Assembly (NCBI RefSeq): GCF_000373185.1
Contig: NZ_KB890634.1
Coordinates: forward strand, 1-64,000
DNA from: Segatella paludivivens DSM 17968 = JCM 13650
Lineage (GTDB): Bacteria > Bacteroidota > Bacteroidia > Bacteroidales > Bacteroidaceae
DNA length: 64,000 nt
Reading direction: 5' to 3'
A program made the position numbers and the translations under genes. Below the pieces are notes generated by a model, which was given only the letters and a program-made list of their open reading frames with translations, ran no database searches and was not told the DNA's origin. Positions 33,891-43,935 of this stretch are shown here, one piece after another. Numbering within the stretch: position 1 is the first letter of the stretch; each line of letters begins with the position of its first letter.

Positions 33891-36788
33891 TTATTTCTGA
33901 CTATTAATAAATTCACGAGGACTAACGCCATATCGCTTCCTGAAGCATTTACCAAAATAGCCAGAATCACTGAAACCAGATTTATAGGCAATATCAGCAA
34001 TACTCAATTCTGACGTTTTCAATAATTCAACGGCACAAGCCAACTTACGCTCCTTCACGAAATCAGAAGGAGATAATCCAGTAAGAGCTTTAAGGCGTTT
34101 GAAGAATGAGCTCCTACTCATACCCAACTGTTTGGCAATTAATTCGATATCAAAGTCTTCCTGAACTAGATTACTATCAATGATTCTACTAACATTATCA
34201 ACAAATAATTTATCCTGCTGTTCAAGATAGAATTTCTTCTTGAATTCCGACACCTTAGTCTGGATATAAATATCGTTCTTCATCTTCAGCTGATACTTAG
34301 CATACTTTATAACAAAGTAAGCCGTTACCATGAAAATCAATAGATAAAATGTATACGCCCACCATGTAGCCCACCAAGGCGGCAATACCGTTATCTGCAT
34401 CTTGCAACTGCTCATCTTACCTGGATTAGCAGTATCTATTGCCTGAACAACAAAAGTGTAATCTCCAGGAGGCACGTTAGTATAAGACGCAATTCGGTTG
34501 CTGCCATTATAATGCCAATCCTTATCATATCCGTCTAGCTTGTAACGATAGTTCACTCCATCACGATTATGAAAGTTCAATGCAGCAAACTCCAATGTAA
34601 ACATTGACTGATTATGTTTAAGTTCCAGTCTGTGAACATAGTTTATAGCCTCATCAATAATAGGATCATCAACATAACTGCGTATATCCCTGTTATTTAC
34701 CTGACAGCCGACAATATATACAGGATATTTTACATTTTTTGTTTTAAGAGCCTCTGGTCGAAATGCCAATATTCCCTGTTTGCACCCCATCCATAATTCT
34801 CCATTTGAATTTTTCAAAGAAGAAGTCTCTTCCATATCCACATGTGGAAAACCATCTGTATTGTCAAAATTCCTTATGCGATCAGAAACAGGATTATAAC
34901 ATGACAAACCATGATCATTGCCTAGCCAGAGTCTGCCACTGTTATCCTCTAAAATAGAAACAATAACATCGTTTCGTAACCCCTCACGTTTTCCAAGAGA
35001 CTTAAACAAAGGAAGATTCTGCTTTTTATCATATCCAGAAATACGACTCAAGCCGCCACCAAACATACACACCCAAATATTCTGCCGATGATCTTTATAT
35101 AGTGCATAAACATCACTATTAGCCAAGGTATTTGTTTCGGTCAATCTGTAAGAATCAAATTTTATATGCTTTACATCATCAAAGTTTGCATCAAAAGACA
35201 TCAATCCATCTATCGTTCCAACCCATATTCTACCATGGCGGTCTTCAACCATATTTCTTACTTCAAGATAAAGTCCATATCCCGGATAGTTCTTCATTCC
35301 GTTATACTTATTTTTGAACTCTATCCTGCCATTATGTTCCACGATAAGATTCAAACCACCATCAAGCGTTCCTACCCAAATGCGTCGATGACTATCCTCA
35401 TAGGTGATATAAACGTTATTACCACTTATTGTAGATCGATCGGCAACATTGTGCAAATAATGAACAAAACGGTACCCTCCCTCAACGCTCTTATCTGGCA
35501 AAGCCTTTACTAGTCCGTCACCTTTAGTTGACAACCACAGATTTCCTTTATGGTCTGCCATTATATAATAAACGCTTCCTATATGATACTTGTCATAAGA
35601 ATATTTGAACTTCAATTTACCGTTTATGTCAAGCAAATAAAGATTCTTACTGCGTGTGCCGACCAATACATCTCCATTTTTAAGTTGAAACAAAGACCTC
35701 ACGCCTTCCTTATCACTAGGCGGTAAGGGAATGATACGGAACTGACGTTTTGGAAAGTTAAATCGATAGATGCCATTGTTTGTTGACGAAAGCCATAAAA
35801 TTCCATCACGGTCTATATTCATACTAAAGAAATGTGCTCCTTGCTTTTCATCACTCAATTGCGGTAACGTTGCGACATTACGCATTTCAAGAGTCTGTCT
35901 ATCAATATAAAGAGCCTCACCCGCCTCAGTGAGATAGAATATGCCATGTTCTCCAGCATCGCAAAATGAAGGGGATGTTACACGACCGAAATAAGAAAAC
36001 GGAAACATTTTTTGTTTGCCGTTACGAGGATTGAAATATTTTATTGAAGTAGTGCCAACAGTCCATAAACATCCAAAGCGATCCTTATAAACATTAGACT
36101 CTACAGACTTTCGCTGAAAATAATCATACCATTGTTTCTTTGTCCATTTACACCCTTTAATCGGTTGAACAAAAATGCGATAGTCTTTTCCTACCCAACC
36201 AGCATAACCAGAACGTATATCTACAAAATTATCCTTCAGTTGATAATCAAACGTATTAAGCTTTCCACGAGAAGACGCAATCAACTGAACTTTAATTCTT
36301 CCATCTGGCAATGTGTAAGCTTGTAATAAGTTCTTGTCTTTCGTAAGCAGTAATACCCGTCCTTCTGGTGTCGACTGTATCTTTATGATCTGTAGATTAC
36401 GAGAATACGGTTTCAGTTCATCAAAGATATTCTCAAAACGCTCAGTGCGTTTAAAGAATACAGATAGCTTCCAGTCCAACGTTTTTATCCATATATTTCC
36501 CTGTCCATCTTCCACAATAGTCTCTATCTTTCGTGGAGGTTGGTCGGAAACAATGTTCACTGCACTGGAAAAGTTTTGAAAACGTGTTCCATCAAAACGT
36601 GTAAGGCCATACCATGTGCCAAACCACATAAACCCTTCCTTATCCTTTAAGGAACAGTTTACGATGTTGTTTAGCAATCCATTTTGTTCAGTGTAATGAG
36701 AAACCAACAAATCATCCTTTCCCGAATTATTCGCCAAAGCTGAAACGGAAAGTAAAACAAAAAGCAGTATGTAGGCTAGTTTTCTCAT
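33891..36788 (-). CDS. Membrane-spanning propeller sensor fused to AraC-type DNA-binding domain
   Basis: A 965-residue regulator. After the signal sequence (1-19) come two seven-bladed propeller regions (about 25-690) with repeats such as DKEGFMWFGTWYGLTRFDG and DNSGRLWLGNDHGLSCY. A Y_Y_Y domain follows (about 720-795, YRYKLDGYDKDWHYNG), then one membrane span (about 805-825, FYLLIFMVTAYFVIKYA). A short linker joins directly to an AraC-type HTH (about 865-965, IELIAKQLGMSRSSFFKRL). Unlike classical hybrid two-component systems it has no histidine kinase, ATPase or receiver domain. It is last in the operon with the GH2/GH106 genes, 21 bp after the GH2 gene, and probably senses their oligosaccharide product. 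Confidence 0.88.
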   Translation of the reverse strand: MRKLAYILLFVLLSVSALANNSGKDDLLVSHYTEQNGLLNNIVNCSLKDKEGFMWFGTWYGLTRFDGTRFQNFSSAVNIVSDQPPRKIETIVEDGQGNIWIKTLDWKLSVFFKRTERFENIFDELKPYSRNLQIIKIQSTPEGRVLLLTKDKNLLQAYTLPDGRIKVQLIASSRGKLNTFDYQLKDNFVDIRSGYAGWVGKDYRIFVQPIKGCKWTKKQWYDYFQRKSVESNVYKDRFGCLWTVGTTSIKYFNPRNGKQKMFPFSYFGRVTSPSFCDAGEHGIFYLTEAGEALYIDRQTLEMRNVATLPQLSDEKQGAHFFSMNIDRDGILWLSSTNNGIYRFNFPKRQFRIIPLPPSDKEGVRSLFQLKNGDVLVGTRSKNLYLLDINGKLKFKYSYDKYHIGSVYYIMADHKGNLWLSTKGDGLVKALPDKSVEGGYRFVHYLHNVADRSTISGNNVYITYEDSHRRIWVGTLDGGLNLIVEHNGRIEFKNKYNGMKNYPGYGLYLEVRNMVEDRHGRIWVGTIDGLMSFDANFDDVKHIKFDSYRLTETNTLANSDVYALYKDHRQNIWVCMFGGGLSRISGYDKKQNLPLFKSLGKREGLRNDVIVSILEDNSGRLWLGNDHGLSCYNPVSDRIRNFDNTDGFPHVDMEETSSLKNSNGELWMGCKQGILAFRPEALKTKNVKYPVYIVGCQVNNRDIRSYVDDPIIDEAINYVHRLELKHNQSMFTLEFAALNFHNRDGVNYRYKLDGYDKDWHYNGSNRIASYTNVPPGDYTFVVQAIDTANPGKMSSCKMQITVLPPWWATWWAYTFYLLIFMVTAYFVIKYAKYQLKMKNDIYIQTKVSEFKKKFYLEQQDKLFVDNVSRIIDSNLVQEDFDIELIAKQLGMSRSSFFKRLKALTGLSPSDFVKERKLACAVELLKTSELSIADIAYKSGFSDSGYFGKCFRKRYGVSPREFINSQK

Positions 36789-36809
36789 TACACCGCCAAA
36801 AATACAAAA

Positions 36810-39365
36810 TTATTTTGATATTCCGAAATCTGCTTGCTGCTGTTCTACCTCTTTAAGCATTTTTTCTTTCTCCTTTGCAGATAATACAATACCATTATGC
36901 TTTTCAACCACGTTATTTGAATTCTCGGAATTATTCTTATCCAGCTGATTTATAAAGCAAAAACTGCCTTCATAAGGAACCGACTCAATGTCAAGTTCAG
37001 CAGGAACAGGTGCATGCGTACCAGGGAATTGCACCTCTGCACGGATATGTATCTTGCCTGCTTTGCGTGTAGAGCGAAGCAATATTGGAGCAGAGCCCCA
37101 TTCCACTTCACGAGGATTGGCATTTATTGTACCATCATCAATAATACTACCTTCACCAGTGACTGTAAACTTAACGCATTCCTTAGCCAAACGACGCACA
37201 TTACCATTATCATCTGTAACCTCAGCCACAACAACAATAAAGTCGGAACCATCAGCAACCAAAGGTTTTCCCATTGTGTCAGCATATAAACGAAGACGGG
37301 TGCTGCGACGTGAAGGCATGCGACGTGAAGTGCAAACTACTTTGCCATTTACAATACCTTGTGCAACCATATTCACTTTCTGCCAGTTCTTTTTTACATA
37401 ACTATAGTTACGAGCTTCAAAGAAATTCCATACGCCCTTGAAGATAACAGGAGCAGAATACTGCTGATTATGAACAACAGGTAATGTCCAACTCTTTTCA
37501 TTATCATATACACTAAGGCGTACGCTGTCACAATTTGAGAACACAACTACATCACTGTCCGAGAATGGAGTCAACTCATTAGCTATATTCACAACTGGTT
37601 TGCTGCCCAATGTTTCATACATAGCAGCCGCATATTTGGGTTGACGGAAAGCATCAAAGTCTCCTCCCCAATAAGGATCTGGGTGATAACCTCTCTGATG
37701 ATCAAAAGGATGCCACTGAGCGCCACCAATAAACTGAGTCGTTGGAGTAAACATTTCGCCTGTCGTCTTAGCTAGTGATAATGCCTGAACAAGTTGAGGG
37801 CGTTCACCCCAGCTACGACTCGCACGATTGATACAGTTATGAGCATACCAATCATCAACAAATTCACCAAATTCACGTGTAAATATACATTGACGCGGAC
37901 TATTTGACTTTAGCTCATCACCCGGCCAACCATATACTACATCGTAATGATCACGAACTCCCTCTGAATTTAAATCAGCGGCAGCAGCTGGACGATATGG
38001 ATAAGGGTATTCGTCTCTGGTAATCTGCAATGATTTCAATGAAAATTCAAGCGGATAATGTGTCTCGTTAAGGATTGGTTCCCACATCAGCACAGAAGGA
38101 TGATTTCTGTCGCGTCGAATAATATTATGGGTATTACTTAACACACGATTTTCAAACAATGTATCCTTGTTCCAGAATTGCCATCCCGGAGTTGCTACAA
38201 TAACGAAAACACCCAACTCATCACATGCATCCATGAATGAAGGATCTTGAGGATAATGAGCTGTTCTGATTATATTGAATCCGCAATTCTTCAATCTCAT
38301 GACATCACGCCACTGCTGACTGTTTGGAACAGCATTACCTACATAAGCGAAATCCTGATGACGATTACCACCAATCAGTTTGCGATATCTTTTACCATTA
38401 AGCCAGAAGCCATCCTTTCCACGAAATTCGATAGAACGAATTCCAATCTTTGTCATTCCACCGTCAAGAGTTTTTGAACCTTCCTTAACACGTGTAACAA
38501 GATTATATAGATATGGACTTTCAGGCGACCATAGTTTTGGATTGCGTACTGTAAACTTCAGAGTAACACTCTTCTGCCCAGCAGGAATTAAAAGACCTTT
38601 ACTCACTCTCTTTATTGTCTTTCCACAAGAATCAACAAGCGTATTTTCAATATTCAAACGACGTTCCTTATTTGATATATTTCTAACATTCACATCTACC
38701 ATCACATCAGCTGAATGTGTTGATATATTAGCATAATGAACAAATATACCAGCATCGCGTCTGTCTTCAACTTGTGGATTGGTAATAAACACATCGTTTT
38801 TAGCTATGAGCCACACATCACGATAAATACCGCCATGATAAGCAAAGTCAAGAGCGTATTGTGGTTTGCCTGGAGGATAATTCTTATCATCTGAATTATC
38901 AGCCATCACAGCAACAACACAACTATCACCCTTATGAAGTCCAAATTCATCCAGATTAACTATTATTGGAAGATAGCCACCAAAATGAGTCGTGGCTAGT
39001 TTACCGTTGATATATATCTGCTGTTTGCCCATTATGGCTTCAAAATATATCTCACTATGATTTGCAGGTACAACAAAATGCTTTCTATACCAAGCTTTCC
39101 CCTGATAATTACGACAGCCACTAGCCTCAGCAGGTTCGAGTTTTACGCAATGTGGAGTTGAAACCACTTCCCAACTTCTATCATCAAAACCTACTGATTC
39201 TGCATTGGGTACATCACCAAGGCAAAAACGCCATTCAGGATTAAAATTCCATACTTGGCGACCTTGAGAGGCGATAGGGAAAAGTCCATCTACAGACGTA
39301 TCGTTCTTTGCCATACTAGTAATGCATGACAATACAGCCACAAACAATAAAATTATTTTCTTCAT
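36810..39365 (-). CDS. Secreted GH2 glycosidase (beta-galactosidase-like)
   Basis: An 851-residue exported family GH2 enzyme. I start at 39365, where MKKIILLFVAVLSCITSMA forms the signal peptide; the frame opens three codons earlier. The order is sugar-binding jelly-roll (about 40-190, YRKHFVVPANHSEIYFEA), Ig-like domain (about 200-315) and TIM barrel. In the barrel the acid/base Glu is in WEPILNE (about 434) and the nucleophile is probably the first Glu of REFGEF (about 498). C-terminal Ig-like domains end the protein. GH2 enzymes include beta-galactosidases, mannosidases and glucuronidases, so the sugar is not certain; galactose side chains of RG-I are a natural target. Confidence 0.87.
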   Translation of the reverse strand: MKKIILLFVAVLSCITSMAKNDTSVDGLFPIASQGRQVWNFNPEWRFCLGDVPNAESVGFDDRSWEVVSTPHCVKLEPAEASGCRNYQGKAWYRKHFVVPANHSEIYFEAIMGKQQIYINGKLATTHFGGYLPIIVNLDEFGLHKGDSCVVAVMADNSDDKNYPPGKPQYALDFAYHGGIYRDVWLIAKNDVFITNPQVEDRRDAGIFVHYANISTHSADVMVDVNVRNISNKERRLNIENTLVDSCGKTIKRVSKGLLIPAGQKSVTLKFTVRNPKLWSPESPYLYNLVTRVKEGSKTLDGGMTKIGIRSIEFRGKDGFWLNGKRYRKLIGGNRHQDFAYVGNAVPNSQQWRDVMRLKNCGFNIIRTAHYPQDPSFMDACDELGVFVIVATPGWQFWNKDTLFENRVLSNTHNIIRRDRNHPSVLMWEPILNETHYPLEFSLKSLQITRDEYPYPYRPAAAADLNSEGVRDHYDVVYGWPGDELKSNSPRQCIFTREFGEFVDDWYAHNCINRASRSWGERPQLVQALSLAKTTGEMFTPTTQFIGGAQWHPFDHQRGYHPDPYWGGDFDAFRQPKYAAAMYETLGSKPVVNIANELTPFSDSDVVVFSNCDSVRLSVYDNEKSWTLPVVHNQQYSAPVIFKGVWNFFEARNYSYVKKNWQKVNMVAQGIVNGKVVCTSRRMPSRRSTRLRLYADTMGKPLVADGSDFIVVVAEVTDDNGNVRRLAKECVKFTVTGEGSIIDDGTINANPREVEWGSAPILLRSTRKAGKIHIRAEVQFPGTHAPVPAELDIESVPYEGSFCFINQLDKNNSENSNNVVEKHNGIVLSAKEKEKMLKEVEQQQADFGISK

Positions 39366-39377
39366 ACTAAACATTAT

Positions 39378-40787
39378 TTACCAATTATCCGTACGGAAAG
39401 AACTTACCGGCAGTCCGTCATGGAACAAATCTCCTACAGCCCAATCATGAAATGCATATCTCACAGCCACAGGATTCTTTACTTCGTCACTCTTCACATA
39501 TACCTGATTGCGTGTTATCCAAGCCTTTGCTGGATGAAACACCTTGTCTGCTCCGGCTACTTCAAACAAATTACTTGATGTAGAATTATTGAAATATACC
39601 CATTCACGACTACGGCTGAATGAAACCACAGCAGTATCACCGCTAAACTTCACTCCACTGTATGCTGCAAATTCAGGAAGTCCACTTTCATTATAGGTGT
39701 TTTTCAAAGCAAGCATAGCAAGACGTTCACCAGCCTCACGCTTTTTGCGTGGATGAATTCCATATTGTAAACCAGCATCCATCAAGACTGCCATGCGACA
39801 ATTTTCCACTTTGTTTTCTACAATAGACTGTTGTTCACGAAGATACGCACTGTTGTAATTCCAATTGATTAAAGAATAATCGTAGGGTGCTATCTGACAG
39901 TAGTAAAAAGGAAAGGATCCCTCATTCCATTCATTTCTCCAACCGCTTATCATCTTTTCCATTAAAGCAGAATAAGAAGATGCGCGATTTACATTATCCT
40001 CTCCCTGATACCATATCACGCCACGCATGGTGAAACCAATCAAAGGACGCAACATTCCATTATATAAAGCTGTAGGACAACGTTGTGCCCGCTTGTCAAC
40101 ATCAGTTTGGTTGGTGGGTAACTTCACATCAGGAAAAGCCTTCAACCAATCAGAAGACATCCATGCCTCACAGGCACTGCCACCCCATGAAGTGACGATT
40201 AATCCAACAGGAACTCGCAGACTCTTACGCAATGTTGAGCCGAAATAATATGCCGTCGCACTGAACTGACGTATTGACTCTGCATTTGCAGCATTCCATT
40301 TTCCCAGCAATGTATCAACAGCCTGTAAACGAGCATTGCGACTGACCGTGAACAGGCGCAAGTTACTATCAGCTCCTGTCATCAATTTCTGCAAAGCACC
40401 ATCAACAGGTTGCGCTTTAAATCCCTTCATCGGCATTTCCATATTACTCTGTCCGCTACATATCCAAACCTCACCAATAAGGATATTATGAAGAGTGAGC
40501 GTTTTTCCGTCAGAAAGTTTTATATTATATGGACCTCCTGCATCAGGAGTACTTATCTTCAGTTTCCATTTGCCGTCATCTCCAGCTTTAACCTTATAAG
40601 TTTTGCCATTCCATGACGTAGTTATGGTCACGGTTTTTAAAGCATCCGCAGTTCCCCATATATTACAATTAGAATTACGCTGCATGACCATATTGTCGTC
40701 AAACATTCGTGGAAGTTTGACCTCTGCTTTCATGACTATGGCAGACAATGTCATTGCCACACCAACAAGTAGTTTGTTGTATATCAT
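39378..40787 (-). CDS. Sialate O-acetylesterase-like SGNH esterase
   Basis: A 469-residue SGNH-type carbohydrate esterase with an N-terminal signal (1-21, ending VMKAE). The serine block is WICSGQSNMEMPM (probable nucleophile Ser114). The second block is VIWYQGEDNVNRA, and the His block GIHPRKKREAGERLA is near residue 355. Although the family is named for sialate, members in plant-glycan operons remove acetyl groups from pectin or hemicellulose, which fits here. The gene lies 12 bp before the downstream GH2 gene and 7 bp after the GH106 gene. Confidence 0.88.
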   Translation of the reverse strand: MIYNKLLVGVAMTLSAIVMKAEVKLPRMFDDNMVMQRNSNCNIWGTADALKTVTITTSWNGKTYKVKAGDDGKWKLKISTPDAGGPYNIKLSDGKTLTLHNILIGEVWICSGQSNMEMPMKGFKAQPVDGALQKLMTGADSNLRLFTVSRNARLQAVDTLLGKWNAANAESIRQFSATAYYFGSTLRKSLRVPVGLIVTSWGGSACEAWMSSDWLKAFPDVKLPTNQTDVDKRAQRCPTALYNGMLRPLIGFTMRGVIWYQGEDNVNRASSYSALMEKMISGWRNEWNEGSFPFYYCQIAPYDYSLINWNYNSAYLREQQSIVENKVENCRMAVLMDAGLQYGIHPRKKREAGERLAMLALKNTYNESGLPEFAAYSGVKFSGDTAVVSFSRSREWVYFNNSTSSNLFEVAGADKVFHPAKAWITRNQVYVKSDEVKNPVAVRYAFHDWAVGDLFHDGLPVSSFRTDNW

Positions 40788-40794
40788 ATAGATT

Positions 40795-43700
40795 TTAGTA
40801 TTTTAATTCCACAGGTCCAATAAGTCCCGCATTCAGTAGTTTATCGCTTTTCATTCTATAGGACGCATTGGTCCAGATTCCAGAGAAAGGAGCTTTTCCC
40901 ATATCATTACCACGTAAGGCATTGGCCCATGTATTTGTAACGATTATCTTAACGATGTTGTCTCCAGTCTTCAAAGCCTTTGTTACATCCACCTCATAAG
41001 GTGATGTCCATGCCACGCCACAATCAACATTATTTACGAAGACATGTGCTATATCACATACTCTTCCTAATGATAACGTTGCTTTCTGTCCTTTTAGTAT
41101 ATCACATTTCAAATGAGTTGAATATTCAGCCGAACCGCTATAATATTTTATCTTCTCATTTTCATTGAGACTCCAATCATCAGGAAGTTGAGTATTTAGA
41201 CTAATTCCGGTAGCACCAAAAGTCAACTTCCAATCACCAGTGACATTCATCACGTTATTATATATTGGCAACTTCTCTAGAGATGTTGACAAGGCGTGAT
41301 GTGGAAAAATTACGAAAACGGAACCATAAGACGGCAACGTTATTTCTACATTTGCAAGACCGTTATCAATGCTACATGTTGAAGGACTGAAATAAATGTC
41401 TTTCTGAGCATCATACAACATACATCCTTTTATATCAGATTGTCGCATAACAGCATTGAATATCATAACGCTATCATGCTGATTACTAAGAAAATAAATA
41501 TCATCGCCATTTTTTGCCTTTACATGATTAAAAGCTATACCTTTAGGCAGCACAATATCTCGTGGAATTCCAACAGAGTTGAATGCATCATCTGTATAAG
41601 GAACATTAATAACAGTAACGCCACTCTGACGAAGTTGCGCTATTCTATCAGCTATAACTTTGGAATATCCCGAGAATGAAGGTGTCATCTTTGCCTTTCC
41701 TGGCATAACCAAAACTCCATAGCTTATGCCACCAGGCATTACAATACGCCCATCTACAATTTTAGCATAAAGAAGAGCATCACTATTCATTGAGTCATAA
41801 TGATACCCTCGCAACGGATTGATCCAATCACTTAGATTCATAATACCTGATGCATGAACTACACCGACAGGACTTTCTTCAAGAGGTTGGTTTTTATTCT
41901 CCATGCGTCTACGTTCAGATTCCACACGTTCCTTACCAAACAAGCCCGGAAGAATATCTACAAGACGATCAGGAGTAAACGAACGCGAAGGCATTTCCTC
42001 ACCGGTAAACACGGCAATATCAACAACGGGAGTGCCACTCTGCAAGAGTTTCTGACATCTATTGATATAATCTACAAGCGCACCAGCCTCATGATACCAA
42101 GTATTGTCGCGCTGGAAGAAAAGTCCTATCCCATCAAGCGTCATGCCGGGTTTCCTGTCTGTCCACGGATTATGAGTATCGACATGAAAGAACAACTTAT
42201 TCATTCCCAAGGCAAAGTTATGATCGAGAAGTGGTTTTATCATTGCTGGAGTTTCATTCCAGACACCTCTTACCTCTGTAAAACCTTCAGCTTGAACGAT
42301 AGGTTTTCCATATATGTGAGCGCCACTTATTGCATCAAGCATGTCACTAGGTTTATCATGAGTTGGCGAATTCAACCAAAACTCTCCCATTGGCACATCT
42401 GAATACTTGTAATGTTCAAGACCATCAGCAACAAACGTAGGCGCAATACTCTCATGACTCACTTTAAGTGCGTGTTTATGTGCATACTTTTCGACTGTTT
42501 TGAAAAAGATGTCATTCACAAGATCATTCTGCGTAACTCTTATATCATGCAAAACTCTTTCACTTTCTGCAGCACTCTCCATTGGTATTCCAACCATTAC
42601 GGGAAGCCAATCCACAAGATTATAACCTCTGCGTGACCTGAACTCTCTTGCAAAAGAGCTTCCCCAATTTTGAGTTCCACATTCCCAACTGTCTACATGA
42701 AGATATTTCACAACCGATGAATGTGGGCGTGCAAGAAAAAGAGAATACCAATTACTCAAAAGTTTGTTTATGGAAGATGAAGAGAATTTGTCTACTTCCA
42801 AACCTTTACCACCTCCTGCCGTAGCATTCATCTGCCCAGTAGAAGTATGTCCCATGCGCAATATGCGCCATGTTCCTTTTGGAAGTTTCGTAACAACACT
42901 ATTATTATTCAGTTTTAATCTTATTACTTCTGCTTTCTTTATGCAATCTTTATCAGGAACTTCATCTTGGATTGTCTCTGGAGACACTAACCATGTAAAG
43001 CCCGCTTTGCCACGCCATTGTGAAATAACTGGCGATAAACCGAATTTCACATCTTTCAACTTAAAGTTTGGCTTCCATTTGGCAGCATCCAAATCTTCAC
43101 TGCCAGGTTCTGTTCCATCAGGGCTCCATTCAAGTTTTACAAATCTTGCCGAAACAGCACTTATAGCATAAGTAAAACCATATCCATTACTCTGCCATCC
43201 CTGTCGTGCCGGTTGAAGTTGTGAAGCCTGATGATAATCATTCCCATCATCCGACACTATCACCTTAACACGTTGACATTGTATATTGTTTCCAGAAGGA
43301 ATAATATCTATACTGCGCAGCGTAACCTTTCTACCAAGGTCATAGGTTATCCAACAGGCTTTGGAAGCACTAAAACTGCCATTAGGATTCACAACTACAT
43401 CATCAGAATGCGACACGACAATAGGTTTAACCTTTGCTGTGTCGTATTTCACTGGCAAAGCAAATGTTGCTATATCCTCATAATATCCCATATAAGCCTC
43501 TGGGCGAGCCAATTTTATATTGATTGGCGATGATGAATTGACAGCAACTATCGTGTCACTCCACACAACCTTCTGCATACTTTCAGCAGGAGATATGCAA
43601 GGAGAACCGGCTAGTGCAAAACCGTCACAGATATGAATACCCATATCAAGACCTAATGAGTCGGCTTGTGAGAAAGAATAATCGACCATCTCCCAGAATT

Positions 43701-43935
43701 TAGGCGATAACTGAGTAGCGTCGCCATCAAATTCTGTTTTGTCAGCCTTTCCACGTATCGGCATCAGGTAACAGCCACCAAGTCCGATATCTTTCATTCC
43801 CTTTAAGTCTGCATGTATTCCGGTTTTAGAAACCGCACCATACATCCAGTACCAAAAAGTCCAAGGGCGAGAATCCCCATAGACGTAAGCTGCCATCAGA
43901 AAGGCAATCAATATAGTATATGATAATCTTCTCAT
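40795..43935 (-). CDS. GH106 alpha-L-rhamnosidase
   Basis: A 1046-residue secreted enzyme (signal 1-20, ending YVYG). The mature N-terminus RPWTFWYWMYGAVSKTGIHADL and following KGMKDIGLGGCYLMPI are characteristic of family GH106, whose members are large alpha-L-rhamnosidases acting on pectic side chains. Catalysis takes place in a partial TIM barrel (about residues 20-600, with YLHVDSWECGTQNWG and KVSHESIAPTF). Beta-sandwich domains follow, with the terminal one (about 900-1046) resembling a GH2 sugar-binding domain (ATLSLGRVCDIAHVFVNNVDCGVAW). It overlaps the upstream GH2 gene by 4 bp. It would release rhamnose for the rha pathway at 1-7 kb. Confidence 0.9.
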   Translation of the reverse strand: MRRLSYTILIAFLMAAYVYGDSRPWTFWYWMYGAVSKTGIHADLKGMKDIGLGGCYLMPIRGKADKTEFDGDATQLSPKFWEMVDYSFSQADSLGLDMGIHICDGFALAGSPCISPAESMQKVVWSDTIVAVNSSSPINIKLARPEAYMGYYEDIATFALPVKYDTAKVKPIVVSHSDDVVVNPNGSFSASKACWITYDLGRKVTLRSIDIIPSGNNIQCQRVKVIVSDDGNDYHQASQLQPARQGWQSNGYGFTYAISAVSARFVKLEWSPDGTEPGSEDLDAAKWKPNFKLKDVKFGLSPVISQWRGKAGFTWLVSPETIQDEVPDKDCIKKAEVIRLKLNNNSVVTKLPKGTWRILRMGHTSTGQMNATAGGGKGLEVDKFSSSSINKLLSNWYSLFLARPHSSVVKYLHVDSWECGTQNWGSSFAREFRSRRGYNLVDWLPVMVGIPMESAAESERVLHDIRVTQNDLVNDIFFKTVEKYAHKHALKVSHESIAPTFVADGLEHYKYSDVPMGEFWLNSPTHDKPSDMLDAISGAHIYGKPIVQAEGFTEVRGVWNETPAMIKPLLDHNFALGMNKLFFHVDTHNPWTDRKPGMTLDGIGLFFQRDNTWYHEAGALVDYINRCQKLLQSGTPVVDIAVFTGEEMPSRSFTPDRLVDILPGLFGKERVESERRRMENKNQPLEESPVGVVHASGIMNLSDWINPLRGYHYDSMNSDALLYAKIVDGRIVMPGGISYGVLVMPGKAKMTPSFSGYSKVIADRIAQLRQSGVTVINVPYTDDAFNSVGIPRDIVLPKGIAFNHVKAKNGDDIYFLSNQHDSVMIFNAVMRQSDIKGCMLYDAQKDIYFSPSTCSIDNGLANVEITLPSYGSVFVIFPHHALSTSLEKLPIYNNVMNVTGDWKLTFGATGISLNTQLPDDWSLNENEKIKYYSGSAEYSTHLKCDILKGQKATLSLGRVCDIAHVFVNNVDCGVAWTSPYEVDVTKALKTGDNIVKIIVTNTWANALRGNDMGKAPFSGIWTNASYRMKSDKLLNAGLIGPVELKY

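Noticed and set aside
41854..42402. A 182-codon plus-strand frame inside the rhamnosidase gene
   Set aside because: It is antisense to a clear GH106 coding region and its translation has no recognisable domain; several other long antisense frames (for example 2640-3149 and 12065-12580) were dropped for the same reason.
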